Shown here one piece after another: positions 13,946 through 22,499 of a stretch of 27,621 nt of DNA; the stretch's first letter is position 1, and each line of letters begins with the position of its first letter. This stretch comes from Sutterella sp. (GTDB lineage: Bacteria; Pseudomonadota; Gammaproteobacteria; Burkholderiales; Burkholderiaceae_F), in NCBI GenBank assembly GCA_020025955.1, contig JAHHRF010000023.1, positions 1-27,621 on the forward strand, read 5' to 3'. The notes beneath the pieces are model-generated. The model was given only the letters and a program-made list of their open reading frames with translations. It had not been told where the DNA came from and did not search any database. Made by a program: the position numbers and the translations under genes.

Positions 13946-15487
13946 TTAGTTCCAGTTGGGGTTCTTGCCCTTTAAGAGGGGCAGTAACGGAATCTTCCCT
14001 TGGGTACGCTCTAAGAGCGTGGTGCGTTTGCGGTTATCGGGCTTTTCGACTTGGTAGCGAACCGAGTAAGCGGCGGCCGCTTCACCGGCGCGCCGACCAA
14101 AGACCACGGCATCCGTGAGACCGGCGCCTTCTGGGCGAGTGCGACCAAAGACGCCACCCGTGGTTTCGCCCGCAGCATAAAGCCCTTGGATGGGTTTGCC
14201 TTGGAAGTTAACCACTTCGCCATCGGGCGAAATCTTTAAGCCCCCCGGCGTGTAGTGGAGCGCCGGCTGCACCTTCACGACATATAACGGGAACTGCTTG
14301 AAGTGGCTTCGCATCGTAGGACGATGGAAATCACGATCTTCCCCGACGGCGGCAAGCATGCGGTAGCGTCGGAGGCTCTTTTCCACCACGTCACGCTTAG
14401 CGTGCATGTAGCGCGCTAATTCGTCTTCATCGTTAGCACGATAGAAGTACCCGTAGCGAGCATAGGTCTTCAGGATCGGGAGCTTATCAACCGTGGTCTG
14501 ATCCATCACGAGCCAGGCTTGGCCCTGGGACTTTTCCAAAATGGGACGCCACGTTTGGGTGGCGAGTTCGTTGCAGAATCGCTCCCCGTCTCGGCTCAAG
14601 AGAATGGCACCCTCTTCGCGGGCTTGCTTCGGGATCACCAGGTTACTTAAAGGCAACGTCGTTGCATGCACGTAGATGTGACGCATGTTGACGAGCGCCG
14701 CATTAAAGGGCTCGGCCAAACGCATCCCGTCCCCTAAGGTACTGGGTAAATTCGTGGTCGCCATGTGGCGGTAGCTCGGATTCACCGAACAGGTTAAGCG
14801 GTCCGCAGCCGAAAAGCCCCCGGTGGCTAACACCACGCTCGAAGCTTTCACCGTATAGCGGCGACCTTGACCGTTGATGACGGAGACGCCATAAACGACG
14901 CCCTCGTCATCCTTTAAGAGTTCGGTGACGCGAGACTGCGTTTGAATGGGTAAGTGGAAGCGCTCTGCGGTGTGAAGGAGCGTTTTGACGACTTCTTCCC
15001 CGACCATGACAGAGCTCGCTGGGCTTACGCGAAACGGATGCTCCGCCCAGTCTCGCACCAGGTCAGCGCCTTGGCTACGTAACCAACGCACCGCGGCACT
15101 GGAATCATTCATCATGATGCCGAGCATTTCACGACTCCCCTTCTGGGCCACCATGTCTTTCACGACACGGCTTGCGTGCTCGGCGTGTTCGGTCATGTCC
15201 GTGGGATAGGCGAGCATGTAGCCCGCCGACTGGATGGAGTTCCCACCGACGTAGGGCATCTTTTCAATGACCATGACGGAGGCGCCATGCTCAGCAGCGG
15301 AAACGGCTGCGCTTAACCCGGCCACGCCAGCGCCCACAACGACAACGTCTACGCGTTGCTCAGGGACCGTTTCCAACTCGTCCGCTTTGGGCGTCGTAGT
15401 CGCGTGTGCGCACGAGCCTGCCACAACCAGGGCAAGCAAAGCGCTAAGCGCGAAACGCCAAGAGGACTTTCGGAAAGAAGTGACCAT
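13946..15487 (-). CDS. Secreted FAD-dependent reductase of the fumarate/urocanate reductase family, substrate unknown
   Basis: 513 residues. A basic N-terminus and hydrophobic core (12-23) with a likely cleavage after AHA (about 29) point to the periplasm; the Cys at 26 is not in a standard lipobox. The FAD-binding GAGVAGLSAA starts at 52, with VLATGGFS near 219 and GLYAAGETTGGVFGR near 435. Against flavocytochrome c3, His365 is kept (His274 in VHATTLP) and Arg544 is kept (Arg451). The acid Arg402 is Gln311 (NELATQT instead of NEITTRD) and His504 is Tyr412 (HYTPGG instead of HHTMGG). Fumarate is therefore an unlikely substrate. There is no haem-binding CXXCH and no FMN-binding domain, so the electron donor is a separate protein. 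It has its own promoter and terminator, next to the menaquinone genes. Confidence 0.88.
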   Translation of the reverse strand: MVTSFRKSSWRFALSALLALVVAGSCAHATTTPKADELETVPEQRVDVVVVGAGVAGLSAAVSAAEHGASVMVIEKMPYVGGNSIQSAGYMLAYPTDMTEHAEHASRVVKDMVAQKGSREMLGIMMNDSSAAVRWLRSQGADLVRDWAEHPFRVSPASSVMVGEEVVKTLLHTAERFHLPIQTQSRVTELLKDDEGVVYGVSVINGQGRRYTVKASSVVLATGGFSAADRLTCSVNPSYRHMATTNLPSTLGDGMRLAEPFNAALVNMRHIYVHATTLPLSNLVIPKQAREEGAILLSRDGERFCNELATQTWRPILEKSQGQAWLVMDQTTVDKLPILKTYARYGYFYRANDEDELARYMHAKRDVVEKSLRRYRMLAAVGEDRDFHRPTMRSHFKQFPLYVVKVQPALHYTPGGLKISPDGEVVNFQGKPIQGLYAAGETTGGVFGRTRPEGAGLTDAVVFGRRAGEAAAAYSVRYQVEKPDNRKRTTLLERTQGKIPLLPLLKGKNPNWN

Positions 15488-15556
15488 GAATAATGCTCAA
15501 AAAGAGTGTCCAAGACGGGTTCAACGGTTAGTCCGTGAAAACCCTTACAGGCGAGT

Positions 15557-15585
15557 AGCATACCAAAAAATCACCGCCGTGGCAA
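15557..15585 (-). promoter_or_regulatory. Promoter of the flavoprotein gene
   Basis: Minus-strand -35 TTGCCA (15580-15585) and -10 TATGCT (15557-15562) are 17 bases apart. The expected start near 15550 gives a leader of about 60 bases. Confidence 0.6.
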
Positions 15586-15591
15586 AAGGGT

Positions 15592-15606
15592 AACATCATG
15601 TATGTT
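15592..15606 (-). promoter_or_regulatory. Possible operator upstream of the flavoprotein promoter
   Basis: AACAT and ATGTT flank five bases, a palindrome centred about 49 bases before the predicted start, just upstream of the -35. Another short palindrome, CAACACGTTG, lies near 15618-15627. The position suits an activator. No regulator gene is nearby and I cannot name the factor. Confidence 0.4.
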
Positions 15607-15697
15607 GCGCTTTTGACAACACGTTGAAAAGTCTTGATTTCTCCCCTACTTTCGCCCCGTGTCAACGCCTGACTGAGAACCGTTTTACTCCCTTTAT

Positions 15698-16783
15698 CTA
15701 GGAAAGGGTTGACATTTTTGCATAGTTTTGAATAGCGAACCCCGTCCAAGATTCTGGGGCCCACCATAAACGCTCCCCACGCATAACCAACGGCGAGTCG
15801 ACGTTATTCCTAAAGAGCGCACCGGTCCCTAAGCCTTGGGGGAGATTTCGCTCGGTGACGGTATCAAGCGTCGCGCACCACTGCGAAATGGCTGCTAACC
15901 CGAGGTTACTTTCTAGAGCGGACGTGACCCAGTAGTCTGCGCCCACGCGTTGGGCCTCACGAATCCAGGCGGCGCTCCCCGAAAAGCCCCCATGAAGGCT
16001 GGGCTTTAGGATCACAAACTGCGGACGAATGGCGTCGATCACGTCTTTGCGCTCGGCATCCGTTTTAATCCCAATTAACTCTTCATCCAAGGCGATGGGA
16101 ATGGGGGTTGTTTTACAAAGGGCCCCCATGGCCTCTAACTGACCCGCACGAATGGGTTGCTCAATGGAATGGAGTTGAAATTGAGCAAGTCGATCGAGTT
16201 TCTCGTGAACGTCTTCTAGCCCAAACGCGCCATTGGCGTCCACTCGCACCGTGAGGGTCTCAGGGCTATAGCGATCGCGGATGAGCTTTAAGAGCGCCAA
16301 CTCGTCTTCAAAGTCAATCGCCCCGATTTTGAGTTTCAGGCACGAAAACCCGGCGTCAAGCTTGGCGTCAATGCGTTCCGCCATCGTGTCACGGTCCCCC
16401 ATCCAAATGAGGCCATTTGTGACCAGGCCCACGTCGCCTCTGGCAAAGGGCGAATCCCACAAGACGCCCTTTTGACTCTGCAGGTCGCGGTAGGCGCACT
16501 CCAAGGCGAAACGAAGCGAGGAGAAATCATCAAAGTGATGGCTCTCGGGGGCGATGCCCCTCCGAGCGAGGTCGATTTTTTTCTTTAAACGGTCCTCAAA
16601 GTCAGGGCCCCGCTCCGCACTTAGGTCGGGTAACGGGGCGCACTCCCCCCAACCCGTGCGACCGTCGCTATCGGTAACCGACACATACCAAACTGGGCGC
16701 GTGCGGTAGACCCCACGGCTCGTTCCGGCGGGCTCTTTAAATTCCAGCAAATACGGATGAACGTTAATCGTGACCGGAGCCAT
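15698..16783 (-). CDS. menC: o-Succinylbenzoate synthase
   Basis: Enolase-superfamily enzyme that dehydrates SHCHC to o-succinylbenzoate in menaquinone synthesis. 361 residues. The catalytic KxK is Lys150 and Lys152 (LKLKIG). Metal ligands are Asp182 (VDANGAF), Glu208 (SIEQP) and Asp233 (ALDEEL), and the second catalytic lysine is Lys260 in LKPSLHGG. The ATG overlaps the menD stop by one base (TAATG), so translation is coupled. It is the last gene of the aro-men operon. Confidence 0.94.
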   Translation of the reverse strand: MAPVTINVHPYLLEFKEPAGTSRGVYRTRPVWYVSVTDSDGRTGWGECAPLPDLSAERGPDFEDRLKKKIDLARRGIAPESHHFDDFSSLRFALECAYRDLQSQKGVLWDSPFARGDVGLVTNGLIWMGDRDTMAERIDAKLDAGFSCLKLKIGAIDFEDELALLKLIRDRYSPETLTVRVDANGAFGLEDVHEKLDRLAQFQLHSIEQPIRAGQLEAMGALCKTTPIPIALDEELIGIKTDAERKDVIDAIRPQFVILKPSLHGGFSGSAAWIREAQRVGADYWVTSALESNLGLAAISQWCATLDTVTERNLPQGLGTGALFRNNVDSPLVMRGERLWWAPESWTGFAIQNYAKMSTLS

Positions 16784-18429
16784 TAAAGCGCCTCCTTATA
16801 AGCCTTTACGTCCTCGTCCTTATCCGTGAAGATTTCGACGCAAAGGGGAGCGTTGGTGTCGTCAAAGAGGTGCTCGCTCACAGCCATCCATTCGCCCTCC
16901 GTACGAACCGCCTGATACGTAAAGCCGCAGTTCTCAACCCAGGCTTGGGCGTCGGTTTTGTGCTCGGCGGACACGAATCGGTGACCGTCTTGGCCCAGCG
17001 CTAAGCCAGGGAGCCCATGGAAGATGGCGCCCCCACTGTTGTTCAAGAGCACAATGCGCAAATTCTTCGGAAGGTTCACATTCCAAAGGGCATTCATGTC
17101 GTAGAAGAAACTCAAGTCCCCAATCACCAGCACATGTTGGTGTTGGGGGTCCGCTGCGGCGTAACCCACGGCCGTGGACATGGAGCCCTCAATCCCACTT
17201 GTCCCACGGTTGCAGAGCACGGGGACAGACGGGTGTAAGTCCCCGACAGCTGCGTAACGCACCGCCGAACTATTGGCTAAATGCAAAACGGCATTGGCGG
17301 GAAGACGTCGGGTTAAACGGTCAATCGCAGCAGGGCCCGAAAAGCCCGTAAAGCGAGGACGGGCTTTCTCGTTTGCGGTTTTCCACGCTTGGGCGTACTC
17401 ACAACGGGCGTTGGCGACCGAATCCGGGGACGCTTCCAAAAGGCGATTTAATTCCGCCCACACGGTCTCTTCGTTACCGCGCACAATGTGCGTGACGTTT
17501 TTAAAGGTGTCAATCACCTTGCCATCGGGCGAAATGTGAAGGTGCGTCACGTCTGAGAACTGGCGCAAATACTGCTTAATACGCTTACTCACCAAATGCC
17601 CACCGTGGCTAATCACCACCTGCGGGGCTTCGGGAAGCGGCGTTTTATTGGCCAGCAACTGATCGGCATGGGTTAAAACGGCGCCAGGGGCCTGGCCGTT
17701 AGCCAAAATTTCACCAACCCAAGGAACCTGTTGGTCGAGTGCGTTGTATTGAGACGCGTCATGATCCGCTTGATGTTTACATTGCCCCACGACCCCCAGA
17801 ATACGGGTGGCGTTTTTGAGCGTCTCAACGAGCGCCGGGTCGTCAGTGAGGTGCTCAACACGACGAATGACGCGGGTCTCCGGCAACGTTGTCACATCGC
17901 ACGCAAAGAAGGGCTCGCTAAAGGGCATATTGATATGCACGGGGCCCAAACGATCGTGGGTGGCCGAAAGCAATGCATCATTAATTAAACGGTTGGCGAA
18001 CCAACGGTCTTCGTCCGAGTGAATCTCAGGGACGTTAACGCTTTTCTTGACTAATTCCCCAAAGACATGGGGTTGCGGCACCGTTTGCCCGTCCGTCTGG
18101 CCAATCCACGCGGCGGGGCGATCCCCTGAAATCACCACTAAGGGGAGCTCTTGATAGAAGGCTTCCGCGACCGCGGGGTGAAAGTTCAACAACGCCGTCC
18201 CCGAGGTGCAGCACACCACCGCCGGGCGCCCCGTCTTTTGCATAAGCCCTAAGGCGAAAAAGGCGGCACTACGCTCATCGGTCACGGGCCACGTGGTGAT
18301 GGCATCCATCGCGGCTAACGTTTTCACAATCGGAATGTTGCGGCTCCCCGGGCACAACACCGCATCGGTGACGCCATGGGCCACAAGAAGTTTCGCCAGA
18401 ATTTGTACGCTTTCTTTATTGGAATACAT
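16783..18429 (-). CDS. menD: SEPHCHC synthase (MenD)
   Basis: Thiamine-diphosphate enzyme that joins 2-oxoglutarate to isochorismate. 548 residues, typical. CPGSRN is at 26-31 and the ThDP-activating glutamate is Glu52 in DERSAAFFALG. The sequence CNRGTSGIEG at 406-415 matches the family NRGASGID. The ThDP/Mg motif GDLSFFYDMN is at 437-446. The ATG follows the menF stop with no gap, and the stop overlaps menC by one base. Confidence 0.96.
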   Translation of the reverse strand: MYSNKESVQILAKLLVAHGVTDAVLCPGSRNIPIVKTLAAMDAITTWPVTDERSAAFFALGLMQKTGRPAVVCCTSGTALLNFHPAVAEAFYQELPLVVISGDRPAAWIGQTDGQTVPQPHVFGELVKKSVNVPEIHSDEDRWFANRLINDALLSATHDRLGPVHINMPFSEPFFACDVTTLPETRVIRRVEHLTDDPALVETLKNATRILGVVGQCKHQADHDASQYNALDQQVPWVGEILANGQAPGAVLTHADQLLANKTPLPEAPQVVISHGGHLVSKRIKQYLRQFSDVTHLHISPDGKVIDTFKNVTHIVRGNEETVWAELNRLLEASPDSVANARCEYAQAWKTANEKARPRFTGFSGPAAIDRLTRRLPANAVLHLANSSAVRYAAVGDLHPSVPVLCNRGTSGIEGSMSTAVGYAAADPQHQHVLVIGDLSFFYDMNALWNVNLPKNLRIVLLNNSGGAIFHGLPGLALGQDGHRFVSAEHKTDAQAWVENCGFTYQAVRTEGEWMAVSEHLFDDTNAPLCVEIFTDKDEDVKAYKEAL

Positions 18430-19557
18430 TTAGGGAGTCGTCACTAAAATTCGTTCAATCGTTTGGGTTTTGGCACAGGTCTCTAACCATTCGGTTTCTT
18501 CGTCTGACGCGGCTAACAAACCGCCCCCCGCCCACAGGGTGACCGTAGCGCGAGAGAAAGAGGCCGTGCGCAAATTAACGTAAAGGCTCACACCATCAGG
18601 TCCCACAGGACCCACAAAGCCGGAATAGAGCCCACGCGGGGTTTCTTCCGCTTCGGCAATCAAGTGGGCCGCCACCTCGCGCGGGGTACCGCACACGGCA
18701 GGCGTCGGATGGAGCGCTTCAATCACGCGAGAGAAGTCTTCTGCCGCCAGGCCAAAGGTGGCAATCGATTTTAAATGGTATAAGCGCCCAGCTCTCACGG
18801 TGTTGACCGGCCCCATCGTCGGAGTGAGGTTTAGCCCTTTGAGGGTCGCTTCGAGCATACGCGCGACCAAGGCTTGTTCTTCTCGGTTTTTCTCGCTCCA
18901 CGTGGACACCGCTGGTAAGGGATCGGTGAGTTTTGCTCCCGCAGCCATGGGGACCGTACCCGCTAACGCCACGGTGGTGCCAAGCCACGCGGCAGAGGCA
19001 GTGCTCGGGGCTAGATTAGGCGACGCGCTAAAGAGAATTTCAGGCGTGGCTGTGAGCCACAAGCACGCGCCCGGCACAAAAAAGAGCAAAACGGCCGCAT
19101 CCGGATACTGGGCTTTCGCTGCCGTGAAGCTCTTCATAAGGCTTAAGCCTTGCGGCATCGCCACGTGGCGCTGTCGGGCTAAGACGGCTTTTTTAAGTTT
19201 CCCAGCCACGAGCGCCTCATGCACGACGGAAAAAGCGTCGTGATAGCGCGTACGCTCGTCTAGCGGGGACGCGTCAGCGAGCTCCTCCAAATGCGCCAGG
19301 GCCTCACGCTCTGAAGCGAAAAAGGCGTCAATCGCCTGCGGGTCTTGGGTTTGCTCGACGTCCGTTAACCAAAAGCCGCTTTCGTCGCGCTCGAACGGAA
19401 ACGCGACGAAGCCCGCCGAGGAAAAGTCGGTGAGCTCTGCGCGCGTTAAACGCACCAAACGGTTGGCCACCAAGAGCGTCGGGGTGGAGTCTTCGGGGCG
19501 TTGGTAAAGCGCCCAGGCTTTTTGGGTTTGAAGGGCTTCTAAAACCGTTACGTCCAT
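18430..19557 (-). CDS. menF: Isochorismate synthase
   Basis: Converts chorismate to isochorismate, the branch point to menaquinone. 375 residues from the ATG. The C-terminal chorismate-binding domain carries KKAVLARQ (about 122-129), LAGTVP, SEKNREEQ, HPTPAVCGTP, LYSGFVG and AGGGLLAASDEETEWLE. The partner menD identifies it as MenF and not a salicylate or anthranilate enzyme. The ATG at 19557 overlaps the aroQ stop by one base; a GTG one codon earlier (19560) would overlap by four and is equally plausible. Confidence 0.92.
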   Translation of the reverse strand: MDVTVLEALQTQKAWALYQRPEDSTPTLLVANRLVRLTRAELTDFSSAGFVAFPFERDESGFWLTDVEQTQDPQAIDAFFASEREALAHLEELADASPLDERTRYHDAFSVVHEALVAGKLKKAVLARQRHVAMPQGLSLMKSFTAAKAQYPDAAVLLFFVPGACLWLTATPEILFSASPNLAPSTASAAWLGTTVALAGTVPMAAGAKLTDPLPAVSTWSEKNREEQALVARMLEATLKGLNLTPTMGPVNTVRAGRLYHLKSIATFGLAAEDFSRVIEALHPTPAVCGTPREVAAHLIAEAEETPRGLYSGFVGPVGPDGVSLYVNLRTASFSRATVTLWAGGGLLAASDEETEWLETCAKTQTIERILVTTP

Positions 19558-20048
19558 CACGAGGCGTACCCCCGTGGGATGGCAGCGCCCGAGGCTTCTA
19601 AATAGTTAGCCAAATACTGTAAGCCCTTTTCATAGCTTTGCACGCCCTCCCCTTGGAAGACGGCATCGGCCGCTTCACGGACAAAACTCACATGACGGTA
19701 AATTTCACGCTCTTCGGTGTTGGTCATATGAATTTCCACACACGGCAAATTTACGGCTTTTAAGGCATCGCCAATCGCCACACTCGTATGGGTGTAGGCA
19801 GCGGCATTAATCAAAATCCCCGCCTTTCGCCCGAAGTACGCATCGTGGATCTTTTCAATGATGGCGGCCTCCGAATTACTCTGAAAGGTTTCTAAATGCA
19901 GTCCCAACTCGTGGGCCACATGAATCAAGTGGTTTTCGAGCTGCGAGAGCGTTACCGACCCGTAGCGCTCTGGCTCACGAATCCCCAACATGTTCATATT
20001 GGGACCATTGATCAATACGATCGTCGGCACAGTGGATCGTTTCGTCAC
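19557..20048 (-). CDS. aroQ: 3-Dehydroquinate dehydratase, type II
   Basis: Removes water from 3-dehydroquinate, the third shikimate-pathway step. 163 residues, normal for the dodecameric type II enzyme. GPNMNMLGIREPERYG (15-30) contains the active-site Arg24 and Tyr29; FQSNSEA is at 55-61, NAAAYTHTSVAI at 81-92, and EIHMTN (105-110) carries the catalytic His107. The start is GTG with AGGAGAG just upstream. It lies 10 bases after aroEK, the only gap in the operon that is not an overlap or direct junction. Confidence 0.96.
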   Translation of the reverse strand: MTKRSTVPTIVLINGPNMNMLGIREPERYGSVTLSQLENHLIHVAHELGLHLETFQSNSEAAIIEKIHDAYFGRKAGILINAAAYTHTSVAIGDALKAVNLPCVEIHMTNTEEREIYRHVSFVREAADAVFQGEGVQSYEKGLQYLANYLEASGAAIPRGYAS

Positions 20049-20058
20049 CAGACTCTCC

Positions 20059-21327
20059 TCATGGGTGGGGGAATTGAAAGCGTCGCGCAGACGGGAGCAT
20101 GGCTTCTAAAACCCGATGGGTTTCGTCGCCCGCTAGCACCTCGTCGGCTGCCGCTAAATAGTAGGGTTCGCGCACACGAAAGAGCGCCTCAACGCCTGCG
20201 CGCTGGCTCAATGGGCGATCGCCCAGCGCTAACGCTTCGAGTGCACAGGTTAAATAGTAAACGTAACTGGTCCCTTTGAGGTAGTCGAGATTTTTAGGTA
20301 CCGTCACAACGCCTCCCCCGGTAGCCACAACCGACGGGCTCACACGTCCTAATACATCGCAGAGAATTTGGGATTCCACCTCACGAAAGTGCGCTTCTCC
20401 GCGCTCCCGAATCCAGTCGGCGGGGGTCTTTCCGGTTTTGGCCGTAATTTCCTCATCCGTGTCCACAAAGGGGCGATTGAGCGTTTCCGCTAAGGCGCGA
20501 CCCAGGGTGGTTTTGCCCGAGCCTGGCATCCCCACAATGGCGACGTGTTGGCTTTGGTTTTGGAGTTGCGCTTCCACGGCTTCAAGCCCACCAATTGGCG
20601 TCGGCAAGCCCCAAGCGGTGTGCGCCGCTAAGCCTTGCCCCACCAGCATCCCGAGGCCATTAATCGCCTGAAGTCCCAGGCTTTCCGCATCGAGCAAAAG
20701 GCGGGTCTTTTTGGGGGCATAAATGAGATCAATCACGCCCAAGAGTCGAGGAAGGCTCGAGAGCGTTTCTTTCGCCACGGGCGTCTCATCCAACGCGGGG
20801 AGCGTCCCCACGGGGGTGGCATTAACAATTAATGTCGTGGCACGCGCCTTGGGGAGGTCGTCGTACGTAAAGGGGCCACGGCGAGAGACTAAAACCACCA
20901 CATAGCCATGGCTCTCCAACACGGCTTTCGCCGTGCGGGCTGCGCCTCCGGTCCCTAAGACCAAGGCGTTGCGAGAAAGGGACTCTTCCACCGTGAGCTT
21001 CGACTCAAAGCGGTTTAAAAGCGTTTCAAACCCCACCCAATCGGTGTTGTCACCAAAGAGGCGCCCATCGGGCAAGCGATAAAGGGTATTAACGCTTTGC
21101 GTACGCTTAGCCGCGTCGCTTACCTCATCGCACATCGAAAAGGCTTTCGTCTTATAGGGAATCGTGACGTTGAGCCCCCGCCAGGCAGTGGACGCCAAGA
21201 GCGCTTCCATGTCGGAGGCGTTCACGTCAAAGCGCGCATAGTGGGAATTCCCAAAGAGTGCGTGCAATTGGGGTGAACGGCTATAAGCAATGTTTTGTCC
21301 TAAGAGACCAAAGGCGGGCGTCGTCAT
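20059..21327 (-). CDS. aroEK: Fused shikimate dehydrogenase / shikimate kinase
   Basis: One 422-residue polypeptide with two consecutive enzymes of the pathway. Residues 1-250 are AroE: SRSPQLHALF (16-25), catalytic Lys59 in NVTIPYK and Asp96 in GDNTDW, NADP loop GTGGAARTA (125-133), and NGLGMLVGQG (223-232). Residues 260-422 are AroK: Walker A GMPGSGKT (266-273), the shikimate-binding FVDTDEEI and FREVESQ, ATGGGVV (335-341), RPLSQ (371-375) and the late RVREPYY. All expected catalytic residues of both domains are visible, with a short linker near 250-260. The NTDG motif reads NTDW. The ATG overlaps the aroC stop by four bases (ATGA). AGGAG lies 8 bases upstream. Confidence 0.93.
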   Translation of the reverse strand: MTTPAFGLLGQNIAYSRSPQLHALFGNSHYARFDVNASDMEALLASTAWRGLNVTIPYKTKAFSMCDEVSDAAKRTQSVNTLYRLPDGRLFGDNTDWVGFETLLNRFESKLTVEESLSRNALVLGTGGAARTAKAVLESHGYVVVLVSRRGPFTYDDLPKARATTLIVNATPVGTLPALDETPVAKETLSSLPRLLGVIDLIYAPKKTRLLLDAESLGLQAINGLGMLVGQGLAAHTAWGLPTPIGGLEAVEAQLQNQSQHVAIVGMPGSGKTTLGRALAETLNRPFVDTDEEITAKTGKTPADWIRERGEAHFREVESQILCDVLGRVSPSVVATGGGVVTVPKNLDYLKGTSYVYYLTCALEALALGDRPLSQRAGVEALFRVREPYYLAAADEVLAGDETHRVLEAMLPSARRFQFPHP

Positions 21328-22499
21328 CGGGTGGGCTCCTGGGAAGCGGCGTCGTGTCGCGCTTTAATCGATTTCAAAGCGTTCCCCGCTTGAGTGCGCG
21401 CTTTCCAATAGGCGAGGTCCGCGTTATCTGTCAACATCGCATCCAGAATCGTTAAGGCCGTTACCGCCTCAAAGATGGGGGCGGCTCGCAGCACAATGCA
21501 CGGATCGTGACGACCCGTCACGGTTAAGGGGGCGGGTGCTTCTGCGATCAAGTCCACACTTTGTTGGGGTTGACCAAGGCTCGGTGTCGGTTTCAGGGCG
21601 ACACGATAGTAAACGGGCATCCCCGTCGTCATACCGCCCAAAATGCCACCAGCGTGATTGGTGGTCGTGGTGAGGTTACCGTCCACAAGCGTATAGGCAT
21701 CGTTATTCTCGGACCCCAACGCCGAGGCAGTAGAAAACCCCGCCCCCAACTCAAACCCACGGACCCCGGGCACCCCAAAGGCGCTTGCCGCCAAAGCCCC
21801 ATCGAGCCCATCGAATAAATGATCCCCTAAGCCTGGGGGCAGCCCCATGACCATGACTTCAATCGTGCCCCCGACGCTGTTTGCGCTCTGGCGTGCGGTT
21901 TCCACTTCACTCATGAGGCGCGTAGCGGCCTCGTCCGTCAACGCTTGCGGGTAGCGTAAAGCGAGCGCCGCAATCGTGTCCTTGTCTTCGCCCAAGGGGT
22001 TGAAACGACGGTCGTCTTGGGCATTACCAATCGAAGCGATATGAGAGAAAACCGAAATCCCTAAGCCCTTTAACACCCCCAACGCTAAGGCGCCCGCTAA
22101 GGTGACGGGGGCCGTGAGGCGCGCGGAAAAGCGCCCGCCCCCACGGGGGTCATAATGGTTCCCATCTTTAACCCAAGCGGGCCAATCGGCGTGCCCGGGT
22201 CGCGGAATGCGTGCGATCGACGCGTAGTCTTTCGAGCGCGCATCCTTGGTGGGGAAACGCGCTTCAATAACCTCCCCCGTCGTCATGCCATCCTTGACGC
22301 CCGACACCCATTCAAACGCATCAGTTTCTTGGCGTTGGGTGGTCCCTTTTTTCCCAGGTCGACGGCGCCCTAAAAGGGAGGCGATCGTTACGTCATCAAT
22401 TGAGACGCCCGCAGGAAAGCCTTCCAGCACAAAGCCCACCTCAGGGGCGTGACTCGCCCCCAAGATGGTTAAAGATAAAGTCTGACCAAATCGGGACAT
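21324..22499 (-). CDS. aroC: Chorismate synthase
   Basis: FMN-dependent enzyme that makes chorismate from EPSP. 391 residues, longer than the 361 of E. coli. DARSKDY, RPGHADW, RGGGRFSARLTAPV (about 119-132), SHIASIG, NSVGG and TTTNHAGGILGG are visible. The first signature usually reads GESHG but here is GASHA, so the Glu is replaced by Ala. The pattern of the central region is closer to the Clostridium/Bacteroides type than to E. coli AroC, judged by eye. The ATG overlaps the aroA stop by one base. Confidence 0.93.
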   Translation of the reverse strand: MSRFGQTLSLTILGASHAPEVGFVLEGFPAGVSIDDVTIASLLGRRRPGKKGTTQRQETDAFEWVSGVKDGMTTGEVIEARFPTKDARSKDYASIARIPRPGHADWPAWVKDGNHYDPRGGGRFSARLTAPVTLAGALALGVLKGLGISVFSHIASIGNAQDDRRFNPLGEDKDTIAALALRYPQALTDEAATRLMSEVETARQSANSVGGTIEVMVMGLPPGLGDHLFDGLDGALAASAFGVPGVRGFELGAGFSTASALGSENNDAYTLVDGNLTTTTNHAGGILGGMTTGMPVYYRVALKPTPSLGQPQQSVDLIAEAPAPLTVTGRHDPCIVLRAAPIFEAVTALTILDAMLTDNADLAYWKARTQAGNALKSIKARHDAASQEPTR

